A DNA stretch of 64,000 bases from the NCBI GenBank assembly GCA_030412805.1, contig JASJFJ010000001.1, forward strand, positions 2,110,501 through 2,174,500. Direction: 5' to 3'. Numbering within the stretch: the stretch's first letter is position 1; every line of letters begins with the position of its first letter. Below, piece after piece: positions 18,790-29,304 of this stretch. The position numbers and the translations under genes are program-made. Below the pieces are notes generated by a model. The model did not search any database, was not told the DNA's origin, and was given only the letters and a program-made list of their open reading frames with translations. This DNA is from Westerdykella aurantiaca (lineage: Eukaryota > Ascomycota > Dothideomycetes > Pleosporales > Sporormiaceae).

Positions 18790-20271
18790 ATGGCACATCC
18801 CCACCCGGAGAGAACAGACGAGGAAATGGACCTCGAACATGAAGAAGAACCCGCGATCCTGGATCCCGAAGAAGCCGGCGAGGAAATCGTCGACGATGGC
18901 GACGCACCCATGGAATCGGATTCCGAGGACGAAGGCGCGGGCGGGGATCAGGACGTGCAGATGGAGATCCAGCTGCAGAATGACAGTATTGCGCATTTTG
19001 ACGAGCACAAGGACTCCATCTTCTGTATAGCGCAGCATCCTGTTCACCCGGAAATTGTGGCCACGGGAGGTGGCGATGATGTTGGATTCGTTTTCGATGT
19101 TAGCGAGGCAGTAGGGGAACAGGGAGAGCATGGAGAAAGAGCTGGGCTGAAGAGTTTGTTCAAGTTGGAGGGGCATACCGACTCTATCAACGCGCTCACG
19201 TTCACGTATCCGAAGGGCCAGTACATAGCGACGGCTGGACTGGACGGCAAGCTTCGAGTGTGGCAAGGCAATCCGGAGGGAAAGAGGTGGAAGTTTTTGG
19301 CCGAGGCAGCGGAAGTCGAAGAGATCAACTGGCTGATTGCTTGTCCTGCTCCTGAGCATCCGAACGTTGTTGCCCTGGGAGCGAACGATGGGAGCGTTTG
19401 GGTGTACCAGATCGATGTGCAGCAAAAGGACTCGCCGCTGACAGTGCTGCAAGCCTTTTACTTGCATACCGAGGCGACCACCGCGGGAGCTTGGAGCGCA
19501 GATGGGAAGTTGCTGGCGACTGTGAGCGAGGATTCGAGTCTCTATGTATGGGATGTGTTTGGCGATGCGGCCGCCGCTGGTTTGACGAACGCCAGTAACG
19601 CCCAGACGGTGGTTGGTTTGACTGGGGTAGATGAGCGGTTCAACGTGGAGGGTGGATTGTATTCTGTCGCAGTGGCGCCAAATGGGGCCTTCGTGGCTGT
19701 CGGAGGACCCGAAGGCCAAATCCGTATCATTGGCCTACCGAGACTACAAAGCAGCGGTGCTCCTGCTGGGAAAGGGAAAGCAGGGGCAAAAGCAACGCCT
19801 ACTGCGGGTCAGGCAGGTCAGATTCTGGCTTCGCTGCAGGCTGGCAGTGACAACGTCGAGACATTCTCGTTCTCCTCTCCTCCTCTCACCATCATGGCTG
19901 CAGGCAACGTCGACGGCTCGATTACCTTATTCGACACCGCACATCGCTTTGCCATCCGCCGTCGCATCGAGGAGGCTCATTATGATGAGGAGTCGCCTCA
20001 GGCCGTGGTTAAGGTGGAATTTGTACGGAAGGAAGGCCCAGGTGGCGCACTGTTAAGGTCTGTGGGTTTCGACGGTGTTTTGCGTTCGTGGGATGCACGG
20101 GGTGGGACGGCGGCGGCAGCGAAGGGTCTTGTCGGTGAGTGGAAAGGACATAGAGGTGGTGGTGAGGGTGGAGGCATTATGGGCTTTGTACAGGGCGGCG
20201 GCGGAGACGTTGTTGTCACTGCGGGTGATGATGGCGTTGCGTTGGTGTTCAAGACGCCGACGCAGGGATGA
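18790..20271 (+). CDS. sqt1: WD40 ribosome-assembly chaperone Sqt1/AAMP-like
   Basis: Single-exon 493-residue WD40 protein. The first 70 residues are strongly acidic (many E/D), followed by about seven or eight WD repeats from FDEHKDSIFCIAQHP to the C-terminus, e.g. LEGHTDSINALTF...ASAGLDGKLRVW-type units. Acidic N-terminus plus this repeat order matches the Sqt1/AAMP family. Yeast Sqt1 is the dedicated chaperone for ribosomal protein uL16 (Rpl10) and works in the cytoplasm during late 60S assembly. A TATA box and pyrimidine-rich leader precede it. Gly-rich inserts near 440-460 are unusual but in frame. Orthology is from recognition of the pattern, not a search. Confidence 0.85.
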   Translation: MAHPHPERTDEEMDLEHEEEPAILDPEEAGEEIVDDGDAPMESDSEDEGAGGDQDVQMEIQLQNDSIAHFDEHKDSIFCIAQHPVHPEIVATGGGDDVGFVFDVSEAVGEQGEHGERAGLKSLFKLEGHTDSINALTFTYPKGQYIATAGLDGKLRVWQGNPEGKRWKFLAEAAEVEEINWLIACPAPEHPNVVALGANDGSVWVYQIDVQQKDSPLTVLQAFYLHTEATTAGAWSADGKLLATVSEDSSLYVWDVFGDAAAAGLTNASNAQTVVGLTGVDERFNVEGGLYSVAVAPNGAFVAVGGPEGQIRIIGLPRLQSSGAPAGKGKAGAKATPTAGQAGQILASLQAGSDNVETFSFSSPPLTIMAAGNVDGSITLFDTAHRFAIRRRIEEAHYDEESPQAVVKVEFVRKEGPGGALLRSVGFDGVLRSWDARGGTAAAAKGLVGEWKGHRGGGEGGGIMGFVQGGGGDVVVTAGDDGVALVFKTPTQG

Positions 20272-20530
20272 GGTAGTCGGCTTTTAAGGAGAGATCTTTA
20301 TAAGCATATATGAGGAGCTCTGCAATGCAGCATTTAGCACGCCATCCTCTTCATCACTGCTATACTTGGCCACCTGAGACATTCAACTCGGTGGTTCTCC
20401 ATATCCTAGAAAGACTACTGCGAGCTTCACAAGGTCTCGTCTATCGCTCCATGATGCCCAATACTAGATGCATTGGCAAAGGTCATAATCTATGTCTATA
20501 CCCCTTTGTATCCGTACTCCGGCCATGTAG

Positions 20531-21490
20531 TCATTCCGCATCCACCACCAATGCCCTCTTCAATCCCTCCAACTCATGATCCCCCAGCCCAACTATCTTC
20601 CTCAGATACCCTTCCGCCCCCCCATACTCCCGTCTCAATAACTCCAAACTTCCCAACATGCTCTCCTTCCTAGCCCCTGACATCCTGAACGCTGCATTCC
20701 TCCCATACTCCGCAATCTGCTCCTCGCTCAATCCCTCACCATGATTGTTAATCATGTACTCGCGGAATCCGGGAGCCTGGCTGAGCCGGTTGACAATCTC
20801 GTCGCGCATGTGTCCAAGACCCGTCTCGGTGAGATTGTACTCCGCGGCGATGGCCTCGTCTTCGACACCAAGGAAGGAGAATAGAACGCCAAAGAAGATG
20901 CCAGTGCGGTCTTTGCCCGCTGTGCAATGAACAAGCGCACCCAACGGTCCGTCCCCCTCTTTCTGCTCCTCCGCCGCCGGCACCTGAGACAGATACCTCA
21001 AAATCTCGCCAAACGCCGGTCCCGCATGCCTCAGAATATCTGCATACGCCTGCACAAACCCATCCGCACTCTCATCCATATACTTAACATACCGCTCCGC
21101 GAGCCTCTCGGGCGAATAATCGCTTTCCTCAAAAACAGGAACCCAATGCCTTTTCACTCCCGCGGCCTCCAGATCCTGGATCCAGGTCGGCCGAACATCT
21201 ACGTCCTCGCCGGGTTTGATGTCGCTGGGGTCGACGAGGCCTTTCCAGCCCTTTTCAACCTCGGGCTTGCTGCGGAGGTCGAAGACGCGGGCGACGCCGA
21301 TGGAGGAGATGGATTCCCAGCCTGAGCGCGAGAGTTGGGATACTTCTGCGCTACGGAAGAGGACACCTGGGCGGATTCTCTGGTTGGAGCTTTTGATCGG
21401 AAGTCCACCCGGAATGAGTGCTGCATCACGGAGGTTGTTGATGTTGGGGATGCTGAAGAAGGGGGGCTGCGGGAGCGTCGGTGTTGACAT
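20531..21490 (-). CDS. tyrosine/serine protein phosphatase (Y_phosphatase3 type)
   Basis: Single-exon 319-residue phosphatase. The CX5R active site is HCTAGKDRTG with Cys189 as nucleophile and Arg195. The N-terminal NLRDAALIPGG and LFRSAEVSQLS blocks are characteristic of the Y_phosphatase3 family (fungal and bacterial proteins including PtpB-like lipid/protein phosphatases). Asp in the GVEDEAIAAEYNLTE block follows the active site, as usual. No signal peptide; probably cytosolic. The gene is convergent with sqt1, with only 259 bases between stop codons. Substrate, protein or phosphoinositide, is not clear. Confidence 0.9.
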   Translation of the reverse strand: MSTPTLPQPPFFSIPNINNLRDAALIPGGLPIKSSNQRIRPGVLFRSAEVSQLSRSGWESISSIGVARVFDLRSKPEVEKGWKGLVDPSDIKPGEDVDVRPTWIQDLEAAGVKRHWVPVFEESDYSPERLAERYVKYMDESADGFVQAYADILRHAGPAFGEILRYLSQVPAAEEQKEGDGPLGALVHCTAGKDRTGIFFGVLFSFLGVEDEAIAAEYNLTETGLGHMRDEIVNRLSQAPGFREYMINNHGEGLSEEQIAEYGRNAAFRMSGARKESMLGSLELLRREYGGAEGYLRKIVGLGDHELEGLKRALVVDAE

Positions 21491-22361
21491 GGTCGGTGAA
21501 CTGTAGTATTTGGCCTTTTATAAAGCAAAATGTACTGTAGATAGTGGTCGTAGCGCAAATTTACTCCAGCCCGTGAAAAGATCCGGTCTGTCGAGGTTCA
21601 AGGATGATTTGTGAACGCGAGAGGTTGGGGGTTGCAAATCGAAATTCTTCGTAAACGACGGATACAATATGTCTAACGATTGACAATGCAAGTAAAACGA
21701 TATGTACAGCCAAGAGAGTGAAGCCAGATATGAATGTCCAGCAGTCGTGTTCGTCTAAGTGGCCGAGGTCGCGATTCTCAGACTTATCGCCCCGCTATCA
21801 CGCAACCGAGGATGCCAAATCGGGGTATTGATAGATCCTGGCTTGTGTGGTCCACCGGTCCTCTGAGATTACGAGGGGCAGCAACCACCTAGCGAAATGC
21901 AAAAATCTGAAAATATCGCCATGAGTGTCTTATACCATATTCCGACATCGGTATTAATGCGCAGATGAAAAGTCTTTGGAAACTTGATCAATCGTAATTT
22001 CGTCTCATGTACACATACGTAGGTTGTTACAGAAGCGGCTTCATTCAGCACACAGGGTACAAGATAATTGAAACAACCCGATTTTTGAACCCAAAGACAG
22101 AAAGGAGAGTCATGCCGTCCGACGAGAAAAGTCAATGTTGGGGGCCGAAACAGGAGAAGCCCGTTTCCAGGAAACCAATTGCAACGACCCAGTGTGTTTC
22201 CATGTACGTTGGGTGCTTGCTGAACGACACGCCTGACCTACCCGGATTTGAAGCGAGATGAATCAGCACGGCCTAGGGGGAATTCGGTTCGTGGTCGCTA
22301 TAAGACGCCGCTTGTGTGTTGTGAACATTGGCATTCTGTTTCGCAGAGCAAGCACACCTCC
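21491..22361. other. intergenic 0.87 kb
   Basis: Holds the phosphatase promoter and the 3' side of the PQ-loop gene. Short frames near 21,869-22,260 have no recognisable similarity. No repeat or RNA gene seen. Confidence 0.4.
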
Positions 22362-23902
22362 TCATTGACGCACTGGGCTCTGGGTCGACAGTGGCTTTGT
22401 GGCACAGCGATCCGGTACCGAAGGCATAGCCATATCCTCCTCACAATCCGTCTGGCCCTTTTCCACATCTTGTATAGTATCCGAGGAACCAAATCTGGAT
22501 AGCGACTTTGAAGGGTTGTCGGCCAAGTATTCATCGTATGTCTTTCCGCACTTTTTTGCTTCCTGACGAACGTGTCGAACCCGCCAAAGCCAAATGCCCT
22601 GTGAAATGAATATGCCTGTTTCGAGGAAAAGGCTGCCAAATAGTAAGAATGACGTTTGGTAAGGCCGCTAAGCTCACTCACCATACGATGTAAAGAGATC
22701 CTCCCAAGACGTCAAATGTATGCTGGGCCACTGAAGGTGGTAAACAAGTGTGTAAGCATGTACGTACGTCTAGCTTTGCTTACCTAAAGCCATAAGAGAG
22801 AAGAACGCGCCCGCCCAATCCACCGTAAGGAAGATGAAATCTGTACCTATCAACAAACTCGACCGTACACCAAAGCCTAATAGTCGCACTTATTCCAATG
22901 ACGCGACCATTTCGTTTGGCAAGCTCGAAATACGGAGGGATTAGGCCTAGAGCGAGGATGACTGATGCCGTTATGGCCATCATCATCATAGGCCATTCTA
23001 CTCCTCTTCTATATGGGCCCTGACGATGATCAGCGCTTGACGCGTATGGTGGATATTTGTAAAAGTTTACTCTTAGTGTCAAGATGAGAATAGCTTCCGA
23101 AACCGCGAATGAGACCGCGACAAGAATGGTGACCAAAGCAGAAGTCCATGCCCTCCAGCGACTGGTCCAATCAGTAGTTGCTCATTCGAAGGTCAGGATG
23201 CTTACTTGTGATAGTAGAGCGTCTGGCCCCATGCAATCAAGGTTAGGCCCCCGAAACACTGAGGTTGCAATTGAAGGGCAAAATTGAAATTCTATCAAAA
23301 GCTTAGCAGGGACATTTGATCACCCGATCCATGAACGCACCTGCACAATTGCATATACTCCAAATGGTACGGCGCCTTATGCCCGTTAGCGCCTAAGACT
23401 CCAGTTCAGGTGGACAAGTCATACAAACTGCCCAGAGCATGAGCATCAATCCAGGGAGGCCATCCGTGTTCTTTCTTTTCCAATTATGATAGATCCGGCA
23501 TGGAGTCAGTACAGGAAACGGCGGAGCAACGCGTATCATACTGTGGGATGATCTGGAAAGATTTAGCGTCAAAACGCCGTGGTTTACCAGAGGAAAAGCA
23601 ACGCCTACCTGGACACACCAGCAGCTTTATGAACCATGTTTAGTCTACAAGACCAGTGACCTTGATTGGTAACATACATACACTTCTCGGTCAGTGGAAG
23701 TCCCGTCAGTCGTTGGTATACGGACCTGTGCCTATTGTCTAAGATAAGGACCACACTATTAGCTTCTGAGAACTAAGTGCGGAATCGAGCTTTCACCCAC
23801 CCCTAGAATATTCGCGGCCTTTCCCGTCCGTCAGCATGCGAATTCGTCATTATCGAGTTGGGTGCATCTTACCGGGGGGATTGAAGTTTGCGGTGGGGAC
23901 AT
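22362..23902 (-). CDS. PQ-loop repeat membrane protein, thirteen-exon model
   Basis: Seven-helix PQ-loop/SWEET-like protein of about 293 residues, probably a vacuolar or organelle transporter or sensor. Minus-strand exons: 23902-23873, 23818-23801, 23738-23722, 23624-23609, 23552-23542, 23495-23425, 23375-23341, 23291-23206, 23161-23071, 23019-22890, 22840-22784, 22730-22682 and 22632-22362. All phases agree. Recognisable blocks are AANILG-TIGT, CWCVQ-IIPQ, the helix-turn TDGLPGLMLMLWAV-CGAVPFGVY, WGQTLYY, ILALGLIPPYFELAKRNG, FIFLTVDWAGAFFSLMAL and GIFISQGIWLW. The first five exons are 30, 18, 17, 16 and 11 bases. The exon starting at 23495 is preceded by CCG instead of an AG acceptor; the next AG (before 23474) also keeps frame but drops seven residues. 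The 51-base intron 23070-23020 is in frame and could be retained. Confidence 0.75.
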
Positions 23903-26900
23903 ATTGCCCTACTTCCTAGTCTTGACGATGATCACAGAAAGATATCACAAAGTAGATCTATGGGGATAGCCGCAATGTCAGACAAAGACGCAGGTCGATA
24001 AGACGAACCAGGTGAGGATTGCCTTGGATATGTATGGGCCATATTGGACTTGAACCCTTCTGGATAGCCCAGCTACTAGAGACGTGGATGACTACTAGGT
24101 AGCCCATGGGCTGAGTCTCCCCAGGTAAACACGTTAAGCGCGGGCCGCTGGAACCATGCCTGATCCTCGACTGAGGCTGCTTGTCTCAGTCGTGGTTCTT
24201 GCTCCTCTTCGAAAGTGTCCCGAATATTGAGCCAGCCAATACCTAGCCGATTACCATTCATCGTGCATGCTGAGGGTGGGACGTAATGGGGCCATGTTGG
24301 GGAGGTTGAATGTGACGGCCGCGTATGACGCTTCGGTCCCTGAGTGAATGCTCTGGAAGTGTGTTCTCAGAGATGTATTGGACGCCGGGGAAGTGCGGAG
24401 TGGCTTTTGATGCCTGCTTGGGGCCCTTGGCTCGTCCCAGTGGCGTTCCTAGGTGCAGTAGCCCGCGGCTGAGAATGATGCAGGGCCGGTTGAGGAGTTC
24501 GCAGGCGGAGGCGCGATTGGTGGACGCATAATAAGTACAGATGGTCTGTAGCCTCTGCAATACAGATTCCTGCGTTCTCGACATGCAGACGTGAGCCCAT
24601 GATGGAGCAAGTAAACCCTGGGAATATCCGCGTCACGCTTCCGAATCAAGCTGGGCTTGAGGGCGAGCTCATGTGCATCGCTAGCCTCCACCTTCTGGGA
24701 ACACTACTCTGGGACCCTAGGTCGGGTGGAGGTTGTCTGACCTATGAGAACAGATGGACGGCTTCTCAATGGTACACCCTTGTGCAACAGGTTTTTCCGG
24801 CCCAGAGTCAATTCTTAAGCGCTGTAACCGAGCGTCGAGGACAAGATCAATGTGGCGTCCATAAAGGCCCTTCTCCACGTTCGTAAAGGCGGAGGAAGGG
24901 TCCGTTTCGGAGCTGAAACAGGCTTGCTGGATAAGAAGATACATATTTTGATTGTTCCTGGGTGGAATTATTGAAGAGTGGATTTGCACGTCTCTCTACC
25001 CCACCTTGTTCACGCGTTCGAGCCAAGGCAGACCACGGATGAATTCCTCTTTGCAGAGACAATGCATCATTGGAATCCCAGAGCCATACTGGCGGGAACG
25101 GGTATACTACGGGTTGACGCATATCATCGAATTGTCGAATGTGGCTGCTGGCTTGAACGAGTTCTAGCCCAGGGTGGTATTGTGTAAGGGACAGGCATTG
25201 GCAGAAGGGCCATTGGACCTATCCCTGGAGTCGCAAGAAGTACATTGTTCCCTATCCGAACCCATCGTTTCTCTTTAATAGAAGGGAAAGGAAGAAAAGA
25301 TCAGTTTGGCGTACGTAGTTTCGGGCAGGTAGCACCCTGGTCGATGGTGCGAGTGCTTCTAGGCGAGATATCCTTCACACGACCATCGACGAGAGCTCGT
25401 AGGAACAGTACCTTGACCGCTGTTGGTGGCGCCATCGGCGGAATCTGGCATGCAGGTTCAGCAGATACATACTTACCTGGAGCGGCAAAACGGGGCCGCG
25501 TAAAGAACCAACCTTCCCCCTTTTCAGAACCGCGCAATCCGCGGCAACCGTCATAATCATCGTCAGCGGTCGGGAACTGGTGAGGCGGGGTTCAGCTGAG
25601 ACATGCTATGTAATTGCACCTTTGGATATCATCTTGAGATCTCCAGCTCCGATCGGCAGAGGTTGATGGCTTCCGACATTGAAGATACGTATCTGCCGTA
25701 CATGCACATGCATGTTCGTCTTTCCCCGCTGGTTCAGTCGGCCATTTACCAGTTCCAGAGCAAGAGCTATCACAGACCGCATCTGGACTCCGAGCGCCTT
25801 CGTTCAAAGGAAACCGGTATGTAAGACCGACGAATATCGTGCTTCTTTGATATGAGGGTTCTCCATTTTCGCCCTCCCGCCGCAGCCGCGCTGCGCTCGG
25901 GGGATTCGGAACCTAGAATTGTTGAGCACACCACAGCACAGATCGGTAGAGGTAGACTAGGGCTCTGGGCGGGGAAGATGCATTTTTAGCACCCCTTGGT
26001 CTACATGACATGGAAGGCGCTATGTAATGAAAACATGATACGAGCTTGTCTTCTCTCCCGTCGCGGTGCGCCACCCGCCCACCTACACAAGTCTTCTGTT
26101 CGCAGCGTGCACACTCAGCAGAGTTCGACAACTTACATCTTTTCCTTGATATTCAGAGACCGCTCTCCGCAGCGATTCCCATGGCTAGCCCGCCATGAAC
26201 CCTGGTCTACATTTCCGAAGGATCCCTTAGCAAATAGACTCTTTCCCCGACCGTGTACCACCTTGGATCCCGAACGTTATATGCGAATGGCAGGCTCCTG
26301 ATAAGCGGGAAGAGTACGAAGAAGCCGGGCCGGTAGATAGCCAAGATCGAGGATCCTGGGTGTGCAATGGATGAGGGATATTGGTAGAGTGCAGCATGAA
26401 GAATTGAGGGTGTGAGGTGTGAGGTTAGGTGTGGAAGATCGAAGGACAACGGATGGCCTTCAATTCCTGTCACGGCCCGATCGGGAAGCGACAACGGCTG
26501 CCTATGCGTATAGGTGGAAGGCCCATGGTGCTGACCGCGTCACCTGTATGCTGTGCTACCCTCATCTCCGCACTGACTTTTTGAGAAGAGATGAGTGGGT
26601 GCCCACGCCACCAAAGGCGATCCATTCGAGAACTTGGTTGACCACCGGGGTATGATTAGCTGGGTTCGATTACTACCTTCCTATGTGGAATTCGAAAAGG
26701 GGGAATAAGTAGTGAAGTTAAGTTAAAGAAACATAAGAAAGGCTGTGTAAGACAAGTGGCAACAGCCTTGTGCCTGTCGGGAATAGTAAACACCATACTG
26801 GCGGTAAACGAAGGAAAGTCCTTTTGCTGCACCAGCCCCCTACCCATCCTCCATGGCCGCCCCCATTGCGTCTCAATCCATTTAGAAAACAAGGGCACCA

Positions 26901-27049
26901 AAATGGCCGAAGATAGTAACCGGGACTTCTCCCCGCCCTTCATCAAAGCCACCTGCACGAGAAGATTTGCTCATTGGAGCCTGAATTTTGCTGCAAGCGC
27001 GCCATCCACGACCGGAAATGCGAGTGTCTCCGGACTCCAGCCATGTTGC
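23903..27049. other. 3.1 kb gene-poor stretch
   Basis: I could not find a gene here. Frames of 60-108 codons occur on both strands (for example 24258-24584 minus, 25245-25556 plus and 26207-26494 minus) but show no motifs, no consistent splice-joined structure and overlapping alternatives. Base composition is ordinary, so it is not RIP-type repeat DNA. It must contain the septin 3' UTR and the PQ-loop promoter; the rest may be a decayed gene or a non-coding RNA. Confidence 0.4.
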
Positions 27050-28566
27050 TCAGTTCGCCACATCGTCGCGCTCTGGGTGGTCCTCCAAGTGGCTGTTCTG
27101 TTCTCGGTGCATCCGTGCCTCAATCTCCTTGAGCTGGCTCTCGCGTGCAAGCAACTCCTGCCTCTTCTCGTTAATCTCACGCTGGACCTTGATCTCGATC
27201 TCACGGAGCTTCTCCTCCTCGCGCCGTAGCTGCTCCTCTTTCAAACGCACAGATTGGCTCGCAAGATCCTCAGGGTTCATAGAAGAGTCACTGTTGCATG
27301 TCAGCGGGTTGTCCTGTCAGTGCATAATCAAGAATACGTACGCAGCCGCACCACCTTCGACGCTCTTGCTAAGCTTCTCGGTACGATAGTTCTCGTATAG
27401 GAAGTCGTGGGTAATTTCCTTCAGATCGGCAAGATGGCTGTGGAGAAGGGCGCTTCGGACGGCCAGGAAGTCGGAGTGACGTGGGTTGTCAACCTCTACG
27501 ATGCCCCACGGGTATTGCCGAGCCCGGACCCGTCTACCGTTGACCTCGACGACGTCTTCCGACCCTACAATGGCAAAGGGCATGAGTCCACGGAGCTCGG
27601 CGTTCTCTTCCACCGTGTCCTCGTCGTCTTCCTCGATGTCATAAGGGAAGTTGTATACAGGGATGCGGTAATGTTCGATATCCTCCATGACGAGCTTCTT
27701 CGATTCGGCCAATTCGGCGGGTGTGAGGGAGTCAGCCTTGCCGATCACAGGAATCACATTGACGCGGGGAGACAGCCGCTTCATCAGCTCGATATCGAGC
27801 TCGCGAAGGCTGTTGCATGTTAGAACAGTCAAGCTTTGAGGGCGTGCAACTCTTACCCATGGCCAGTAGGCGTGATGAAGTAAAGCAGGACATGCACGCG
27901 ATTGTCGCGGAAACGAGGGTTACGCTTGATGCGAGACTCTTCGGCGAGAATGTCATCATACTGCCTCTCAAGGTATCCAACAATCTCTGAAAAGCTGCAC
28001 ATCGGTAAGCTGAGATCCTGTAGACCCCGAGGCGGGGCTTACCTGGCCTCGTTGTCGATCTGATCGCCGAATCCAGGGGTATCAACAATGGTGAGAGAGA
28101 TGCGGGTGCCCTCTTCGTCGAGTTCTGGTTGTGAAATCAGCCATCCGCGCCTTCCTACTTGTTGGGCGTTCTTGTGACAAGGAAAACGTACCAACGGTGA
28201 TGGGCTCAATCTTGACACCCTCTTCAATGTGTGCCACAGTCGGATCATCCGAGTCCTTGTGTTCGAGCACCTTCTTGCCGCAGAGCGTGTTCACGAAGGT
28301 TGTCCGTCCTGGTGGGAGATGCAGTTAGCACCTGTTGGGGCTATCACGATGCGCGGCGAGGTTACCTGTGCCCGAAGCGCCGCAGACCATGAGACAGAAC
28401 TGGATTCCCTTCTTGACATTCTTCTTCCTACGGGTCTTGAGGATCTGTCGACACGTCAGTAGACGCGCCAAATCAATGCACGGGGGCGGATTGGGTATGG
28501 TAGAGGGATAGACATGGTGTGCCAGAATGGGGGGAGGTGCTTTCGGGGGGATCGTACAGAAGCCAT
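27050..28566 (-). CDS. aspA: septin, Cdc11 type (AspA-like)
   Basis: Septin GTP-binding cytoskeletal protein that forms filaments and rings at septa and hyphal tips. Minus-strand exons: 28566-28558 (Met-Ala-Ser), 28444-28366, 28308-28192, 28124-28043, 27994-27857, 27809-27342 and 27290-27050, giving 377 residues. The P-loop is GASGTGRTT, where the usual Lys is Arg, as in yeast Cdc11. G3 is DTPG (VDTPGFGDQIDN) and G4 is GKAD. The septin-unique element and WG motif (QYPWGIVEVDN) follow. The last 75 residues form a charged coiled coil rich in E, K, R and L, for pairing with partner septins. The nine-base first exon is the least certain part. Assignment to the Cdc11/AspA class rests on the P-loop Arg and overall sequence. 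Confidence 0.9.
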
Positions 28567-29304
28567 TGTCGGCGTCGAGGGGTGAGTGTGATACGTAGTT
28601 GGTATTGGCCGCGCAGCGGGGAGACGAGGCAATGAGAGAGCGACGTTAGACCGGGCAAAGGGCAATGAGAGGTGTAGGATGGGCGTGGCCGGTGTTGAGG
28701 GTGTTGTCAGGGAAATTTGGGACTGTTGCTGGCAGCAGCAGCACCCGCGATGCAAAGGGGCTCGCTAACGCGGGTTACCCCGGTCGCTGCTCCCAAACAG
28801 AGGAGATGCGTGGGTCCAAAGATGATACGGAGCGGGCAGCGAACGTCAACCCGCGACATTAGAACAATCGGGTCGGACCCCAAGCCTCTCTCACCCCAAT
28901 TTCTTGTGAGAACGAGCCCATCTATGAGACCTGATACCATCATCTACCAACGCCAGACCGACAAAAGGGAGGACCTTAGGAGCTTGTACGTGCCGTCGCG
29001 TGTCAACCAGCAACTGCCCCGAAGCAGTTAGACAGGCCTTGGCATTGGAGCTTGGACCCGGGTGCTTGTGGGCATCCAGTTGGGACTGGTGAAATACATG
29101 AGCCCTCCGCTTCCAGACCAAGCTGTATTCTTCGCACAGCACGAGATATGAAGCGTGCGGGCAATAAGCTTCTCCCATTCCACTTGTCACTCTGTCCACT
29201 GCGCACCTACAGGATATGCGTCTCGACATTTCCGATCTCCTCCAGATAACTCCACCTATACCGCCTCAGCCCCGGACTTCAGAGTCCTTCTATACCTCGT
29301 CAAT
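28567..29304. promoter_or_regulatory. shared promoter of septin and PROPPIN genes
   Basis: About 740 bases between divergent starts (28566 and 29305). No gene. Pyrimidine-rich tracts face each start. No TATA box or known operator stands out. Confidence 0.45.

Noticed and set aside
25245..25556. 103-codon plus-strand frame in the gene-poor stretch
   Set aside because: No recognisable domain, no flanking exons with matching phase, and a minus-strand frame of similar quality overlaps it.
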